Assembly: GCF_027622945.1 (NCBI RefSeq)
Contig: NZ_JAPZVQ010000001.1
Location: 621,917-685,916 of the forward strand
Length of the DNA: 64,000 nucleotides
Direction of reading: 5' to 3'
Source: Glycomyces lechevalierae
Lineage (GTDB): Bacteria > Actinomycetota > Actinomycetes > Mycobacteriales > Micromonosporaceae
Shown here: positions 35,348-43,322 of the stretch, piece after piece
Layout of the letters: the number at the start of each line of letters is the position of its first letter
Position numbering within the stretch: position 1 is the first letter of the stretch
Translations under genes and position numbers: made by a program
Notes under the pieces: generated by a model
Seen by the model: only the letters and a program-made list of their open reading frames with translations
The model's database searches: none
Told to the model about the DNA's origin: nothing

Positions 35348-36295
35348 GTGGTCGCCACCGCCGAGAGGGCCGCCGTCAAGGCGGCGGCCCCGCCGCCGAA
35401 GCGCAAGCGCCGCAGCCACTCCCGCGCCGAGCAGCGCGCGGGCGCCGTGTTCGCGGTGCCCGGGATCGTGCTCCTCCTCGTGTTCGTGATCGGGCCTGCA
35501 CTCGTGTCCCTGGTCCTCGCGTTCACCAACGCCCGCCTCATCTCGCCGACCCCGCCCGAGTTCGTGGGCCTCGAGAACTTCCAGCGGGCCTTCACCGACG
35601 ACGCGACCTTCCACCGCTCGCTGCTGAACACGCTCCTGTTCGCGGTCATCGTGGTCCCGCTCCAAGGCGGGCTCGGGCTCGTCCTCGCGCTCCTGGTGAA
35701 CCAGAAGCTCGCAGGCCGCAACGTCTTCCGCACCATCTTCTTCCTGCCCGTGATCACCTCGATGGTGGTCGTGAGCCTCCTGTGGCGCTTCCTCTACCAA
35801 GAGGACGGCCTCATCAACGCCTCCCTCTCGATGCTCACCGGCGGCGCCTGGGCCGGGCAGGCCTGGCTCGCCGACCCCTCGACCGCCATGGGCGCCATCG
35901 TGGTCATGAGCGTCTGGCAGGGCGTGGGCTTCCACATGATCATCTGGCTCGCCGGCCTCCAGACCATCCCCGAAGAGGTCTACGAAGCCGGCGCGCTCGA
36001 CGGCTGCACGCCCCGCCAGCGCTTCTGGCACCTGACGCTGCCGCTCCTCAAGCCCACGTTCGTGTTCGTGCTCATCACCATCACGATCGCGGCGATGAGC
36101 CTGTTCGTGCAGGTCAACATCATGACGAACGGCGGCCCAGTGGGCTCGACAAGCACCATCGTGCTGCAGATCGTCCAGAAGGGATTCCAGCAGCAGCAGA
36201 TGGGCTACGGCGCCGCGCTCTCACTGATCTTCTTCTGCATCGTGCTCACGCTCGCGCTCGTGCAGCGCCGCCTGACGAGGGACAAGGACTGTTGA
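35348..36295 (+). CDS. CUT1 sugar ABC transporter permease (MalF-like)
   Basis: This 315-residue permease has a basic N-terminus, six membrane segments and the EAA loop YEAGALDGCTPRQRFWHLTLPLL. Its GTG start lies 2 nt after the TAG of the binding-protein gene, so translation is probably coupled. The usual partner permease does not follow directly; a TnpB element occupies 36296-37600. The terminal residues RDKDC lie at the element junction, so the last codon or two may derive from the insertion. Confidence 0.87.
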   Translation: MVATAERAAVKAAAPPPKRKRRSHSRAEQRAGAVFAVPGIVLLLVFVIGPALVSLVLAFTNARLISPTPPEFVGLENFQRAFTDDATFHRSLLNTLLFAVIVVPLQGGLGLVLALLVNQKLAGRNVFRTIFFLPVITSMVVVSLLWRFLYQEDGLINASLSMLTGGAWAGQAWLADPSTAMGAIVVMSVWQGVGFHMIIWLAGLQTIPEEVYEAGALDGCTPRQRFWHLTLPLLKPTFVFVLITITIAAMSLFVQVNIMTNGGPVGSTSTIVLQIVQKGFQQQQMGYGAALSLIFFCIVLTLALVQRRLTRDKDC

Positions 36296-36420
36296 CTTCT
36301 TCCGCTCTCCGAAGAGACGGGATGCCGCCTATCACTAGGAGGAGTTTCCTGTTTCATAGACAGTTGCCCGCGCGCCTATCGGCGTTTGGGTCTGACACCG
36401 TCTCCGCAGGCTGCAACGGC
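36296..36420 (-). ncRNA. Possible omega RNA region of the TnpB element
   Basis: In this family the guide RNA overlaps the 3' end of tnpB and runs to the right end of the element, which here is 36420 down to about 36296 on the minus strand. Beyond position and a small hairpin (36298-36315) I have no direct evidence, and the boundaries are a guess. Confidence 0.25.
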
Positions 36421-37521
36421 CAGCCCGGCCGCCAAAATGTTCTTGGCCGCGTTCACGTCGCGGTCCTCGGCATGCCCGCATTCGGGACAGGTGAAGGTCC
36501 GGGCCGCAAGCGGCATCTTGCTCTTAAGGGTGCCGCAGGCCGAACACGTCCGCGACGACGGGAAGAACCGGTCGATAACGACCAGTTCCCGTCCGTACCA
36601 ATCGGCCTTGTACTCCAACAAACGCCGGAACGTGCTCCAGGAGGCATCCGCAATCGCGCGGGCAAGTGTGTGGTTTCCCAGCATCCCCCGCACGTGCAAG
36701 TCCTCGACGCAGATCGTTTGGTTTTCGCGAACCAGTCGAGTCGTGAGCTTGTGCAGGACATCGTGACGCCGGTCAGTGACACGCGCGTGTGTGCGAGCGA
36801 GCCGAACTTGGGCTTTGCGGTAGTTGGTAGAGCCTTTCTGCTTGCGCGACAGGTCTTGCTGCCGCTGTTTGATGCGGGCCCGGTCACGGCGCTCATGGCG
36901 CGGGTTGATGATCTGTTCACCGGTGGACATGGTCAAGAGGGCGGTGAGACCGGCGTCGATGCCGATCGCATTGTCCCGCTTGGGCAAGGTGGGGATGTCC
37001 TGTTTGACCAGGAGGGACACGAACCAGCGCCCGGCCGCGTCGCGTGTCACGGTTACCGTCGAAGGATCTGCTCCGTACGGCAGTTCACGCGACCAGCGGA
37101 TCGCCAGCGGCGCATCGTGCTTGGCGAGCTTCAGCTCGCCTCCTCTGAAGGTGAACCCGGACTTGGTGTACTCGGCCGAACCAGTCAGGTGTCGCTTCTG
37201 CTTGAAACGCGAGTAGGCGGTGCGTCCGTCGAAGAATCCGGTGTAGGCCTTCTGGAGATGCCTGAGCGCTTGCTGCAGCGGAACCGAAGACACCTCGTTG
37301 AGGAAAGCGAGATCGGAGCGGCGTTTCCATGCGGTGAGCAACGCCGAGGTCTGGACGTAGTTGACCCGCTCCTTGCGCCGATATCAGGCTTTCTGGCGGG
37401 CATCAAGGGCCTTGTTGTAGACCAGGCGGGCACACCCAAACGTCCGAGCCAGGTTCGCGGCCTGGGCCGGCGTCGGGTAACAGCGGAACCGGAATGCCCG
37501 GTGCCTCACTGCGATGGTCAC
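36376..37521 (-). pseudogene. tnpB: TnpB RNA-guided nuclease gene with in-frame TGA
   Basis: Reading from GTG 37521 gives a TnpB N-terminus (HRAFRFRCYPTPAQAANLAR...LVYNKALDARQKA), then TGA at 37384-37386 (codon 46), then the same frame continues as YRRKERVNYVQTSALLTAWKR to the end. All three RuvC acidic positions remain (GIDAGL, VEDLHV, DRDVNAAKN), as does the zinc finger CSACG...CPECG. The stop removes the N-terminal part of the guide-RNA-binding fold unless the internal TTG 37341 is used. TnpB proteins cut DNA matching an omega RNA made from the 3' end of the gene; here activity is doubtful. A sequencing error is an alternative. Confidence 0.78.
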
Positions 37522-37610
37522 AGCTCAAATTCTATCCATGTAGTAGTTCAACCGAGAGGAGGGTGCGGTTTCCTCCCTAAACGGAGAGGGTTAACACCGC
37601 ACAGACTCAG

Positions 37611-38498
37611 ATGACCACCATCTCAGGAGCCCGCAAGCGTTGGACGTACGTCCCGATGACCGTGCTCGCGGCCTTCTTCCTCTTCCCGATCGTCTTCATG
37701 CTCGCCGCGAGCCTCAAGACCGACCACCAGATCTTCGCGGACATGAACTCCTTCAAGGCGTTCCTGCCCGTGGGCGACCTCTCGCTCGAGAACTACGCGG
37801 CCGTGTTCGACCGGGTCCCGTTCTGGCGCTTCCTCGGGAACACGCTGTTCGTCACCTTCATGGTCACCGCCCTCGGCCTGGTCGTGAACTCGATGTGCGG
37901 CTACGCGCTGGCCCGGATGCGCTGGAAGGGCCGCGGCCTGGTCTTCGGCCTGGTCATCGCCACGCTCATCCTGCCGTTCGACACCACGATCGTGCCGATG
38001 GTGTACCTGGTCTCGAAGCTGCCCTGGGTCGGCTTCGACGGGCTCACGCCGATCCTGGAGTTCGGGTGGCTCAACACGTACCGGGTGCAGATCGTGCCGT
38101 TCATCGTGAACGCCTTCTCGATCTTCCTGTTCGCGCAGTACTTCAAGTCCCTCCCCAAGGGACTCGAGGAGGCGGCCGCGATCGACGGGGCCGGGTGGCT
38201 GCGCACGTACTGGCGCATCATCGTGCCGCTCTCCAAGCCCGTGTTCGCGACGGTCGCGATCCTGACCGTGGTCACCTCCCCCGCGACCTGGAACGCGTAC
38301 CTGTGGCCGCTCATGACGGTGCAGAGCGAGGAGCTGCGGCCGGTCATGGTCGGCGTGCAGTACTTCTTCCAGCTCGACACCGCCTGGGGCGAGGTGATGG
38401 CGTACATCGCCATGATCACCGTGCCGATGGTGGTCGTGTTCCTCGTCTTCCAGCGCGCGTTCATCCAGTCCATCGCCTCTGCGGGCATGAAGGACTGA
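37611..38498 (+). CDS. CUT1 sugar ABC transporter permease (MalG-like)
   Basis: This 295-residue permease completes the fructan transporter, with the EAA loop LEEAAAIDGAGWLRTYWRIIVPL and six membrane helices. It begins about 10 nt beyond the TnpB element, so its expression depends on read-through of the element or a promoter within it. Like the other CUT1 system here it has no ATPase gene nearby. Confidence 0.88.
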   Translation: MTTISGARKRWTYVPMTVLAAFFLFPIVFMLAASLKTDHQIFADMNSFKAFLPVGDLSLENYAAVFDRVPFWRFLGNTLFVTFMVTALGLVVNSMCGYALARMRWKGRGLVFGLVIATLILPFDTTIVPMVYLVSKLPWVGFDGLTPILEFGWLNTYRVQIVPFIVNAFSIFLFAQYFKSLPKGLEEAAAIDGAGWLRTYWRIIVPLSKPVFATVAILTVVTSPATWNAYLWPLMTVQSEELRPVMVGVQYFFQLDTAWGEVMAYIAMITVPMVVVFLVFQRAFIQSIASAGMKD

Positions 38499-38526
38499 AC
38501 TCCCCCACTCTCTAGATAGGACGATA

Positions 38527-39486
38527 ATGCTGAACCTCGCCGACCACTGGGTCTGGGATTCCTGGTACGCGACCGACGACGACGGGCGGCACCACGTGTT
38601 CTTCCTCCGCGCCTCCCGGGCGCTCCAGGAGGAGGGCCGCCGCCACCACCGGGCCACCATCGGCCACGCCGTCTCCGCGGACCTCAAGGACTGGACCCTC
38701 CTGCCGGACGCGCTGGTCTTCGCCGACTCGCCGGCCTGGGACGACCAGGCCACCTGGACCGGCTCGATCGTGCGTGAGGACTCGGGCCGGTGGCGCATGT
38801 TCTACACCGGCGTCTCCCGCTCCGAGGGCGGGAACGTGCAGCGCATCGGCTCGGCCGTCTCCGACGACCTCCTGGTGTGGCACCGCGAGCCCGGCCCGCA
38901 GGTCGAGGCCGACCCGCGCTTCTACGAGAAGTTCTCCCCCGAGTCCGACTGGTTCGACGAGGCCTGCCGCGACCCCTGGGTGGTGCGCGCCGACGACGGC
39001 TGGCACATGCTCTTCACCGCGAGAGTCGAAGGGCCCGAACCGACCCGCGAACGCGGCGTCGTCGGCCACGCGAGGTCGCAGGATCTGGTCGACTGGGAGG
39101 TCCTGCCGCCTCTGAGCCGCCCGGACGTGCTCGGGTTCGGCCAGATCGAGGTCACCCAGCTCCACAAAGTGGACGGCCAGTGGCTGCTGCTGTTCTGCTG
39201 CGGCAAGGGCGAGGCCTCCGACGCCCGCCGGGCGCTTGACGAGACCGGCGACAACTACGTGGTGCCCGTCGACGACCCCTTCGGCGGATTCGACGGGACC
39301 TCCTTCGACATTGCCAAGGCACGGCCGTTCGAGCATGAGAGCCTGTACGCGGCGAGACTGCACGATGTCGACGGCCAGACCGTCATCATCGGCTTCCGCA
39401 ACATCGAGGACGGCGGGTTCGTGGGCGAGCTCGCGGACCCGATCCCGGTCCGCTGGGACGGAGAGAGGCTGGTGCGCACATGCTGA
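38527..39486 (+). CDS. Cytoplasmic GH32/GH68-clan beta-fructosidase
   Basis: This 319-residue single-domain protein is a five-bladed propeller of clan GH-J. The three catalytic positions are visible: nucleophile Asp in HWVWDSWYA (D11), transition-state stabiliser in CRDPWV (D149) and acid/base Glu in FGQIEVTQL (E208); TWTGSIV corresponds to the WSGS motif. It lacks a signal peptide and the C-terminal beta-sandwich of classical GH32 enzymes. The nucleophile motif resembles GH68 more than the GH32 WMNDPNG. It probably hydrolyses imported sucrose or fructo-oligosaccharides. AGGA precedes ATG 38527. Confidence 0.8.
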   Translation: MLNLADHWVWDSWYATDDDGRHHVFFLRASRALQEEGRRHHRATIGHAVSADLKDWTLLPDALVFADSPAWDDQATWTGSIVREDSGRWRMFYTGVSRSEGGNVQRIGSAVSDDLLVWHREPGPQVEADPRFYEKFSPESDWFDEACRDPWVVRADDGWHMLFTARVEGPEPTRERGVVGHARSQDLVDWEVLPPLSRPDVLGFGQIEVTQLHKVDGQWLLLFCCGKGEASDARRALDETGDNYVVPVDDPFGGFDGTSFDIAKARPFEHESLYAARLHDVDGQTVIIGFRNIEDGGFVGELADPIPVRWDGERLVRTC

Positions 39487-40412
39487 GCTTTCCCAGGATC
39501 GCCGTGGTCGGCGAGGCCCTGATCGATCTCGAGGTCGGCCACGGGGACGCCCGGCATCCGGTCGCGCACCCCGGCGGCAGCCCGATGAACGTCGCGGTCA
39601 CCTTGGGCCGCTTGGGTTCTGAGGTCGCCTTCCTGGGCCGACTCTCCGCAGACGCCTTCGGGAAGCTGCTGCGCACGCACCTGGCCGAGTCCGATGTGAA
39701 CCTGCGCTGGATCGTCGACGCGGACGAGCCGACCAGCCTCGCGATCGTGTCCGTCGCCCCGAGCGGGTCGGCGAGCTACGCGTTCCACGTTGCCGGGACC
39801 GCCGACTGGCAGTGGCAGGACGCCGAACTGCCCCACAATCCCGGTCTCGACGCGGTGCACGCGGGGTCGCTGGCAATCGCCGTCGAGCCTGGTGGGCCGG
39901 TGGTCGAGCGGTGGCTCGCGGACCTCGGCAAGACCACGACGATCAGCCTGGACCCGAACGTGCGCCCAGCCCTGCTCGGCGACCGGGACGCATACCGCGA
40001 GCGACTGGAGCGGTGGCTCGCGTTCGCGGCGATCGTGAAGGTCTCGGATGAGGATCTGGAATGGATCTGGCCCGGGGCCGACCCGGCCGAGCTGGCCGCG
40101 GACTGGATCGCGAAGGGCCGCAAGCTGGTCATCGTGACGCGCGGCGGCGACGGCTCGCTGGTGTGGGCCGGGGGCGAAGCGTTCGCGGTGCCGGCTGCGA
40201 AGGCCGACATGGTCGACACGGTCGGCGCGGGCGACTCCTTCAGCGGGGCACTGCTCGACTGGCTGGACCGCAACGGGCGCTTGCGCCGCGAGGACTTGGA
40301 CCGGCTGACCGCTGCCGAAGCGCGCGATGCGGTCGCCTTCGCCTCGAAAGTCGCGGCGGTGACCTGCTCCCGAGCGGGCGCGAACCCGCCTTGGCGGAAC
40401 GAACTCGTGTGA
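39480..40412 (+). CDS. Fructokinase (PfkB/ribokinase family)
   Basis: This 310-residue kinase phosphorylates fructose released by the upstream hydrolase, giving fructose 6-phosphate. It starts with VVGEALIDLEVG, has the substrate loop GGSPMNVAVTLGRLG and ends with the PfkB signature DTVGAGDSFSGALLDWL holding the catalytic Asp (about residue 250). Its ATG overlaps the hydrolase stop by 7 nt. Specificity for fructose follows from the locus; other sugars are possible for the family. Confidence 0.88.
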   Translation: MLSFPRIAVVGEALIDLEVGHGDARHPVAHPGGSPMNVAVTLGRLGSEVAFLGRLSADAFGKLLRTHLAESDVNLRWIVDADEPTSLAIVSVAPSGSASYAFHVAGTADWQWQDAELPHNPGLDAVHAGSLAIAVEPGGPVVERWLADLGKTTTISLDPNVRPALLGDRDAYRERLERWLAFAAIVKVSDEDLEWIWPGADPAELAADWIAKGRKLVIVTRGGDGSLVWAGGEAFAVPAAKADMVDTVGAGDSFSGALLDWLDRNGRLRREDLDRLTAAEARDAVAFASKVAAVTCSRAGANPPWRNELV

Positions 40413-40572
40413 GCGGCGGGCGCCGTCCTGGGCGGTTCGCCCTCTCCGCGAGAACACCCGAGAAGGCCGGGACCTCGTGCTCACCGAGGCGGCACCGCAC
40501 TCCGTGCGCCATCGTTATATGACGGTGATCTCCTGCGCGACAGGCAACAGCCGCCGCGGCGGCTGGCGTCTC

Positions 40573-40601
40573 GTACCGGAACAGGCGAGTTGTTCCGGTA
40601 C
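40573..40601. promoter_or_regulatory. 11-bp inverted repeat upstream of the I36-like gene
   Basis: GTACCGGAACA and TGTTCCGGTAC form a perfect inverted repeat with a 7-nt centre, ending 12 nt before the AGGAG of the next gene. It may be an operator or a 5'-UTR hairpin. Confidence 0.5.
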
Positions 40602-40625
40602 CTACGAGATTTCAGGAGTTGCGAT

Positions 40626-41048
40626 ATGTCGCACGCCAAGATCAAGATGCTGCTGGGCCGCGCCCTCCGGGGAGCGGCGTACGGGTTCGTCGCGACGAGC
40701 GCGGTCGTCGCGCTCAGTGTCGCTCCGGCACAGGCCGACGAGGAGGCCGACGCGGGCACTTGCGCCGGGGGCCGGTTCTGCATGTGGGAGGACTCGAGCT
40801 TCTCCGGCAGCCGGTACGCGAACTGGGCGCCGACCGGCACCGGCCAGAAGTACCAGCTCGACGGCTGGGACGGCGACAACGAGATCACCTCGCTCATGAA
40901 CAGCACCCGCTACATGATCCGGGTCTACGCCAACGACGACTATTCCGGCGAGTCCCACTGCGTCGCCCCCGGGTCCTCGGTGCGCAACCTCAAGGACTGG
41001 GACTTCAACGACGATATCGAAAGCGCCAAGACCGTCTCCGCCTGCTAG
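40626..41048 (+). CDS. Secreted peptidase inhibitor family I36-like protein
   Basis: This 140-residue exported protein has a signal peptide ending in APAQA and a mature part of about 100 residues with the beta/gamma-crystallin-like pattern CAGGRFCMWEDSSFSGSRY, a second half NDDYSGESHCVAPG and a C-terminal Cys, which allows two disulphides. The pattern matches the I36 group typified by the Streptomyces metalloproteinase inhibitor. It lies inside the fructan locus but between its own hairpin and a strong terminator, so it is a separate unit. AGGAG (40614-40618) supports ATG 40626. Confidence 0.78.
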   Translation: MSHAKIKMLLGRALRGAAYGFVATSAVVALSVAPAQADEEADAGTCAGGRFCMWEDSSFSGSRYANWAPTGTGQKYQLDGWDGDNEITSLMNSTRYMIRVYANDDYSGESHCVAPGSSVRNLKDWDFNDDIESAKTVSAC

Positions 41049-41060
41049 GTGAGGAGCGAG

Positions 41061-41086
41061 CGGGCCGCCTTCGGGCGGCCCGTTTT
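41061..41086 (+). terminator. Strong rho-independent terminator
   Basis: A perfect 9-bp stem CGGGCCGCC / GGCGGCCCG with a TTCG tetraloop is followed by TTTT, 13 nt after the I36-like stop codon. Confidence 0.92.
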
Positions 41087-41101
41087 CGATCTCAGCACGA
41101 A

Positions 41102-41148
41102 TTAACCTACCGCTTAACCTATTTATCCATTGATTTAACTATTTTAAC
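41102..41148 (+). promoter_or_regulatory. Cluster of four TTAAC half-sites upstream of exported GH32
   Basis: TTAAC occurs at 41102, 41114, 41135 and 41144 in an AT-rich block, all in the same orientation. TTAAC is the arm of the operators at 32921 and 32965. This may link the exported GH32 gene to the same LacI regulator, but no full palindrome is present. Confidence 0.35.
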
Positions 41149-41193
41149 TCTTTAGCGTGGTTCGCATCCCATCCGAACCCTTTGGAGTCCAAC

Positions 41194-42771
41194 ATGATCC
41201 GCACGTCAAGGAAGACGATGCTCCGCGCACTCGGCCTCGGCACTGCCACCGCCGTCGTCGGTCTGCCCTCCACCGCCACCGCGAAATCAGCGCACGGCCA
41301 AGGGCAGGGCCAGAACCAGGCCGCCGCCGTCGCCTCGAAGCGACCCGTCTACCACTTCGCCACCCCCGACGGCTGGAAGAACGACCCCCAGCGACCCATC
41401 TGGCTCGGCGGCGAATACCTGTACTACTACCTCTACAACGCCGACTACGGCGACGCCGCCGAAGGCACCGCCTGGCGGCTCGCCACCAGCACCGACAACC
41501 TGGTCTACCAGGACGGCGGCGTCGCGATCCCCAAGGACGCCAACGCGGACGGCGACGTCTGGTCCGGCAGCGCCGTCGTCGACACCGACAACACCGCCGG
41601 CTTCGGCGCCGGAGCGGTCGTCGTCCTCGCCACCCAGGAGGACCACAACGCCCCCGCCGGCGCCGCGCAGGCCCAGTTCCTCTGGTACTCAACGGACGAC
41701 GGCCGCACCTTCACCGCCCTCCCCGGCGGGCCGGTGCTGGCCAACCCGGGCGGCCGCGACTTCCGCGACCCCAAGGTGTTCTGGGACGACGAGCGCTCGC
41801 GCTGGGCCATGGCCCTCGCCGAGGGCAACAAGATCGGCTTCTACCACTCCCCCGATCTGAAAACCTGGACCTACACGGGCGGCTTCATCAAGGACGGCCT
41901 CGGCGCGCTCGAATGCCCGGACCTGTTCTGGATCGACTCCGACACCGGGCCCGGCCGATGGGTGCTCGGATTGAGCGCCAACGGGAAGGGCTCGGGACTG
42001 CCCGCCACGTACGCGTACTGGACCGGCGACTTCGACGGCGCGAACTTCACCCCCGACCGGGCCGAACCGCGCTGGCTCGACCACGGATGGGACTGGTACG
42101 GGGCCGTCACCTGGGAGAAGGTCGCCGATGGGCAGGCGGACCCGAAGACGCGTTACGCGAGGGCCTGGATGAACTTCTGGGACTACCCGCACGAGACGCC
42201 CACCTGGGAGAGCGACGGCTTCAACGGCACCGACTCGATCACCCGCGAGATCAGCCTCAAGTACTACAGCGCCACTGACTGCGCCCTCGTGTCCAAGCCG
42301 GTGGCGGCCTTGGACAACCGAGTCGCCGAGCGGATCGAGCTCGGGGATCTCACCGTGGACGGCCGCCTCGAACTCGACGCCACCGGCCTCGCATACGAGA
42401 TCCGCACCTCGATCTCGTGGACCTCACTGCGCAACGTCGGCATGCAGCTCGCGCTCTCGAACTGGGGCTCAAGGCACATCGACGTCGGCGTCTACAACGA
42501 CTTCACGTACGTCAACCGCGCCGGCACCTGGAACCCCGACCGCTCGGCGAGGTGGCTCGAGAGCCGCACCCCGCATGACCCGGCCAGGACGAGTGTTGAC
42601 CTGCGGATCCTATTGGACCGCACCAGCATCGAAGTGTTCGTGGATGATGGAAGGTACGTGCACTCAAGCCTGGTCTTCCCCGAGGGCGGGGACGAGCGGA
42701 TCGCGCTCTACACCGACGGAGGCCCGGCCGTCTTCGGCGACTTCACGGTCACCAAGTTCCGCCCGATTTAA
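41194..42771 (+). CDS. Exported GH32 levanase/inulinase-type beta-fructosidase
   Basis: This 525-residue enzyme has an N-terminal export signal (SRKTMLRALGLGTATAVVG), then the GH32 propeller with nucleophile Asp in WKNDPQRP (about D64), DVWSGSA, stabiliser Asp in FRDPKVFW (about D192) and acid/base Glu in ALECPDLFW (about E240), and a C-terminal beta-sandwich with the motif SIEVFVDDG. It should cut levan, inulin or sucrose outside the cell and feed the importer. The true start is ATG 41194, since TTTGGAG just before it is the ribosome-binding site; an in-frame TTG lies inside that site. Confidence 0.9.
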   Translation: MIRTSRKTMLRALGLGTATAVVGLPSTATAKSAHGQGQGQNQAAAVASKRPVYHFATPDGWKNDPQRPIWLGGEYLYYYLYNADYGDAAEGTAWRLATSTDNLVYQDGGVAIPKDANADGDVWSGSAVVDTDNTAGFGAGAVVVLATQEDHNAPAGAAQAQFLWYSTDDGRTFTALPGGPVLANPGGRDFRDPKVFWDDERSRWAMALAEGNKIGFYHSPDLKTWTYTGGFIKDGLGALECPDLFWIDSDTGPGRWVLGLSANGKGSGLPATYAYWTGDFDGANFTPDRAEPRWLDHGWDWYGAVTWEKVADGQADPKTRYARAWMNFWDYPHETPTWESDGFNGTDSITREISLKYYSATDCALVSKPVAALDNRVAERIELGDLTVDGRLELDATGLAYEIRTSISWTSLRNVGMQLALSNWGSRHIDVGVYNDFTYVNRAGTWNPDRSARWLESRTPHDPARTSVDLRILLDRTSIEVFVDDGRYVHSSLVFPEGGDERIALYTDGGPAVFGDFTVTKFRPI

Positions 42772-43322
42772 GCGCCTTCGGCACCAGGGCCGGGCGAGCG
42801 ATGCGCCCGGCTCTGGGGGAACGAACTGCTCTGAACAGACGTTCCAGCGGGGCACAGCTTCGAGTGCCTGAGCCCGGTCCCGTTTCGGTCCGACCTCACC
42901 CATCGCCGACGGTTCAGTGGAGACAGGTGGTCGAGGCCGGAATCGGCCCTGCCCAACCCCATCAGCGACAGAACAGCGGTGACGGTGTTCGGGGCCCGAC
43001 CTCCGGGGCCGACGAAGATTCGGTTCAGACTCACCCCATCAGCGACGGTGGAGCGAGGATCGTCTCCGAGGTCGAGTTCCCGAGGCGGCGTCGTTCGCCG
43101 CTCCGGGCCGGGGAGCGGCGAAGACGGTCCTGGTGGTCTTCGATGGCACCGCTCGGTGGCCTTCTCCTCGGTCCGCGATCGGTCAGCCGCCATGACCGTG
43201 TCCGCCCGGCGGTGGCCGGTCTGGCCGACGCCGGTCACGCACCCGCACCACACGACGTCCTGATCGGTTCGCCCGCAGACGTATTCAGATCGCATGGCCA
43301 GCATCGTCTGTGAACCTCGCAT
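42768..43322 (-). CDS. Possible hypothetical protein with a perfect Shine-Dalgarno
   Basis: ATG 43322 is preceded at 8 nt by AAGGAGG (part of AAGGAGGTGA, a complete match to the anti-Shine-Dalgarno), and the first about 60 codons have strongly G/C-ending third positions. The predicted 184-residue product is Arg- and Cys-containing and matches nothing I know, and its last third reads through the GH32 terminator and into that gene's end. Either only the 5' part is real and the frame has been lost, or this is a chance open frame. Confidence 0.3.
   Translation of the reverse strand: MRGSQTMLAMRSEYVCGRTDQDVVWCGCVTGVGQTGHRRADTVMAADRSRTEEKATERCHRRPPGPSSPLPGPERRTTPPRELDLGDDPRSTVADGVSLNRIFVGPGGRAPNTVTAVLSLMGLGRADSGLDHLSPLNRRRWVRSDRNGTGLRHSKLCPAGTSVQSSSFPQSRAHRSPGPGAEGA
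42784..42816 (+). terminator. Terminator of the exported GH32 gene
   Basis: CCAGGGCCGGGCG and CGCCCGGCTCTGG form a 13-bp stem with one G-T pair and a 7-nt loop, 12 nt after the stop codon. Nearly identical hairpins occur at 46468-46500 and 47967-47997. Confidence 0.75.

Larger units (their letters stand above)
36296..37600 (-). mobile_element. IS200/IS605-type element encoding only TnpB
   Basis: About 1.3 kb of lower-GC sequence separates two permease genes of one transporter. It encodes a TnpB-type protein on the minus strand and no TnpA transposase. Short imperfect hairpins lie near both ends (36298-36315 and 37558-37576), as expected for this family, which lacks terminal inverted repeats and makes no target duplication. 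TTGAC at 36292-36296 and TTAAC at 37590-37594 are candidate target-site motifs, but I cannot fix the exact ends. Movement would need a TnpA supplied in trans. Confidence 0.75.
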
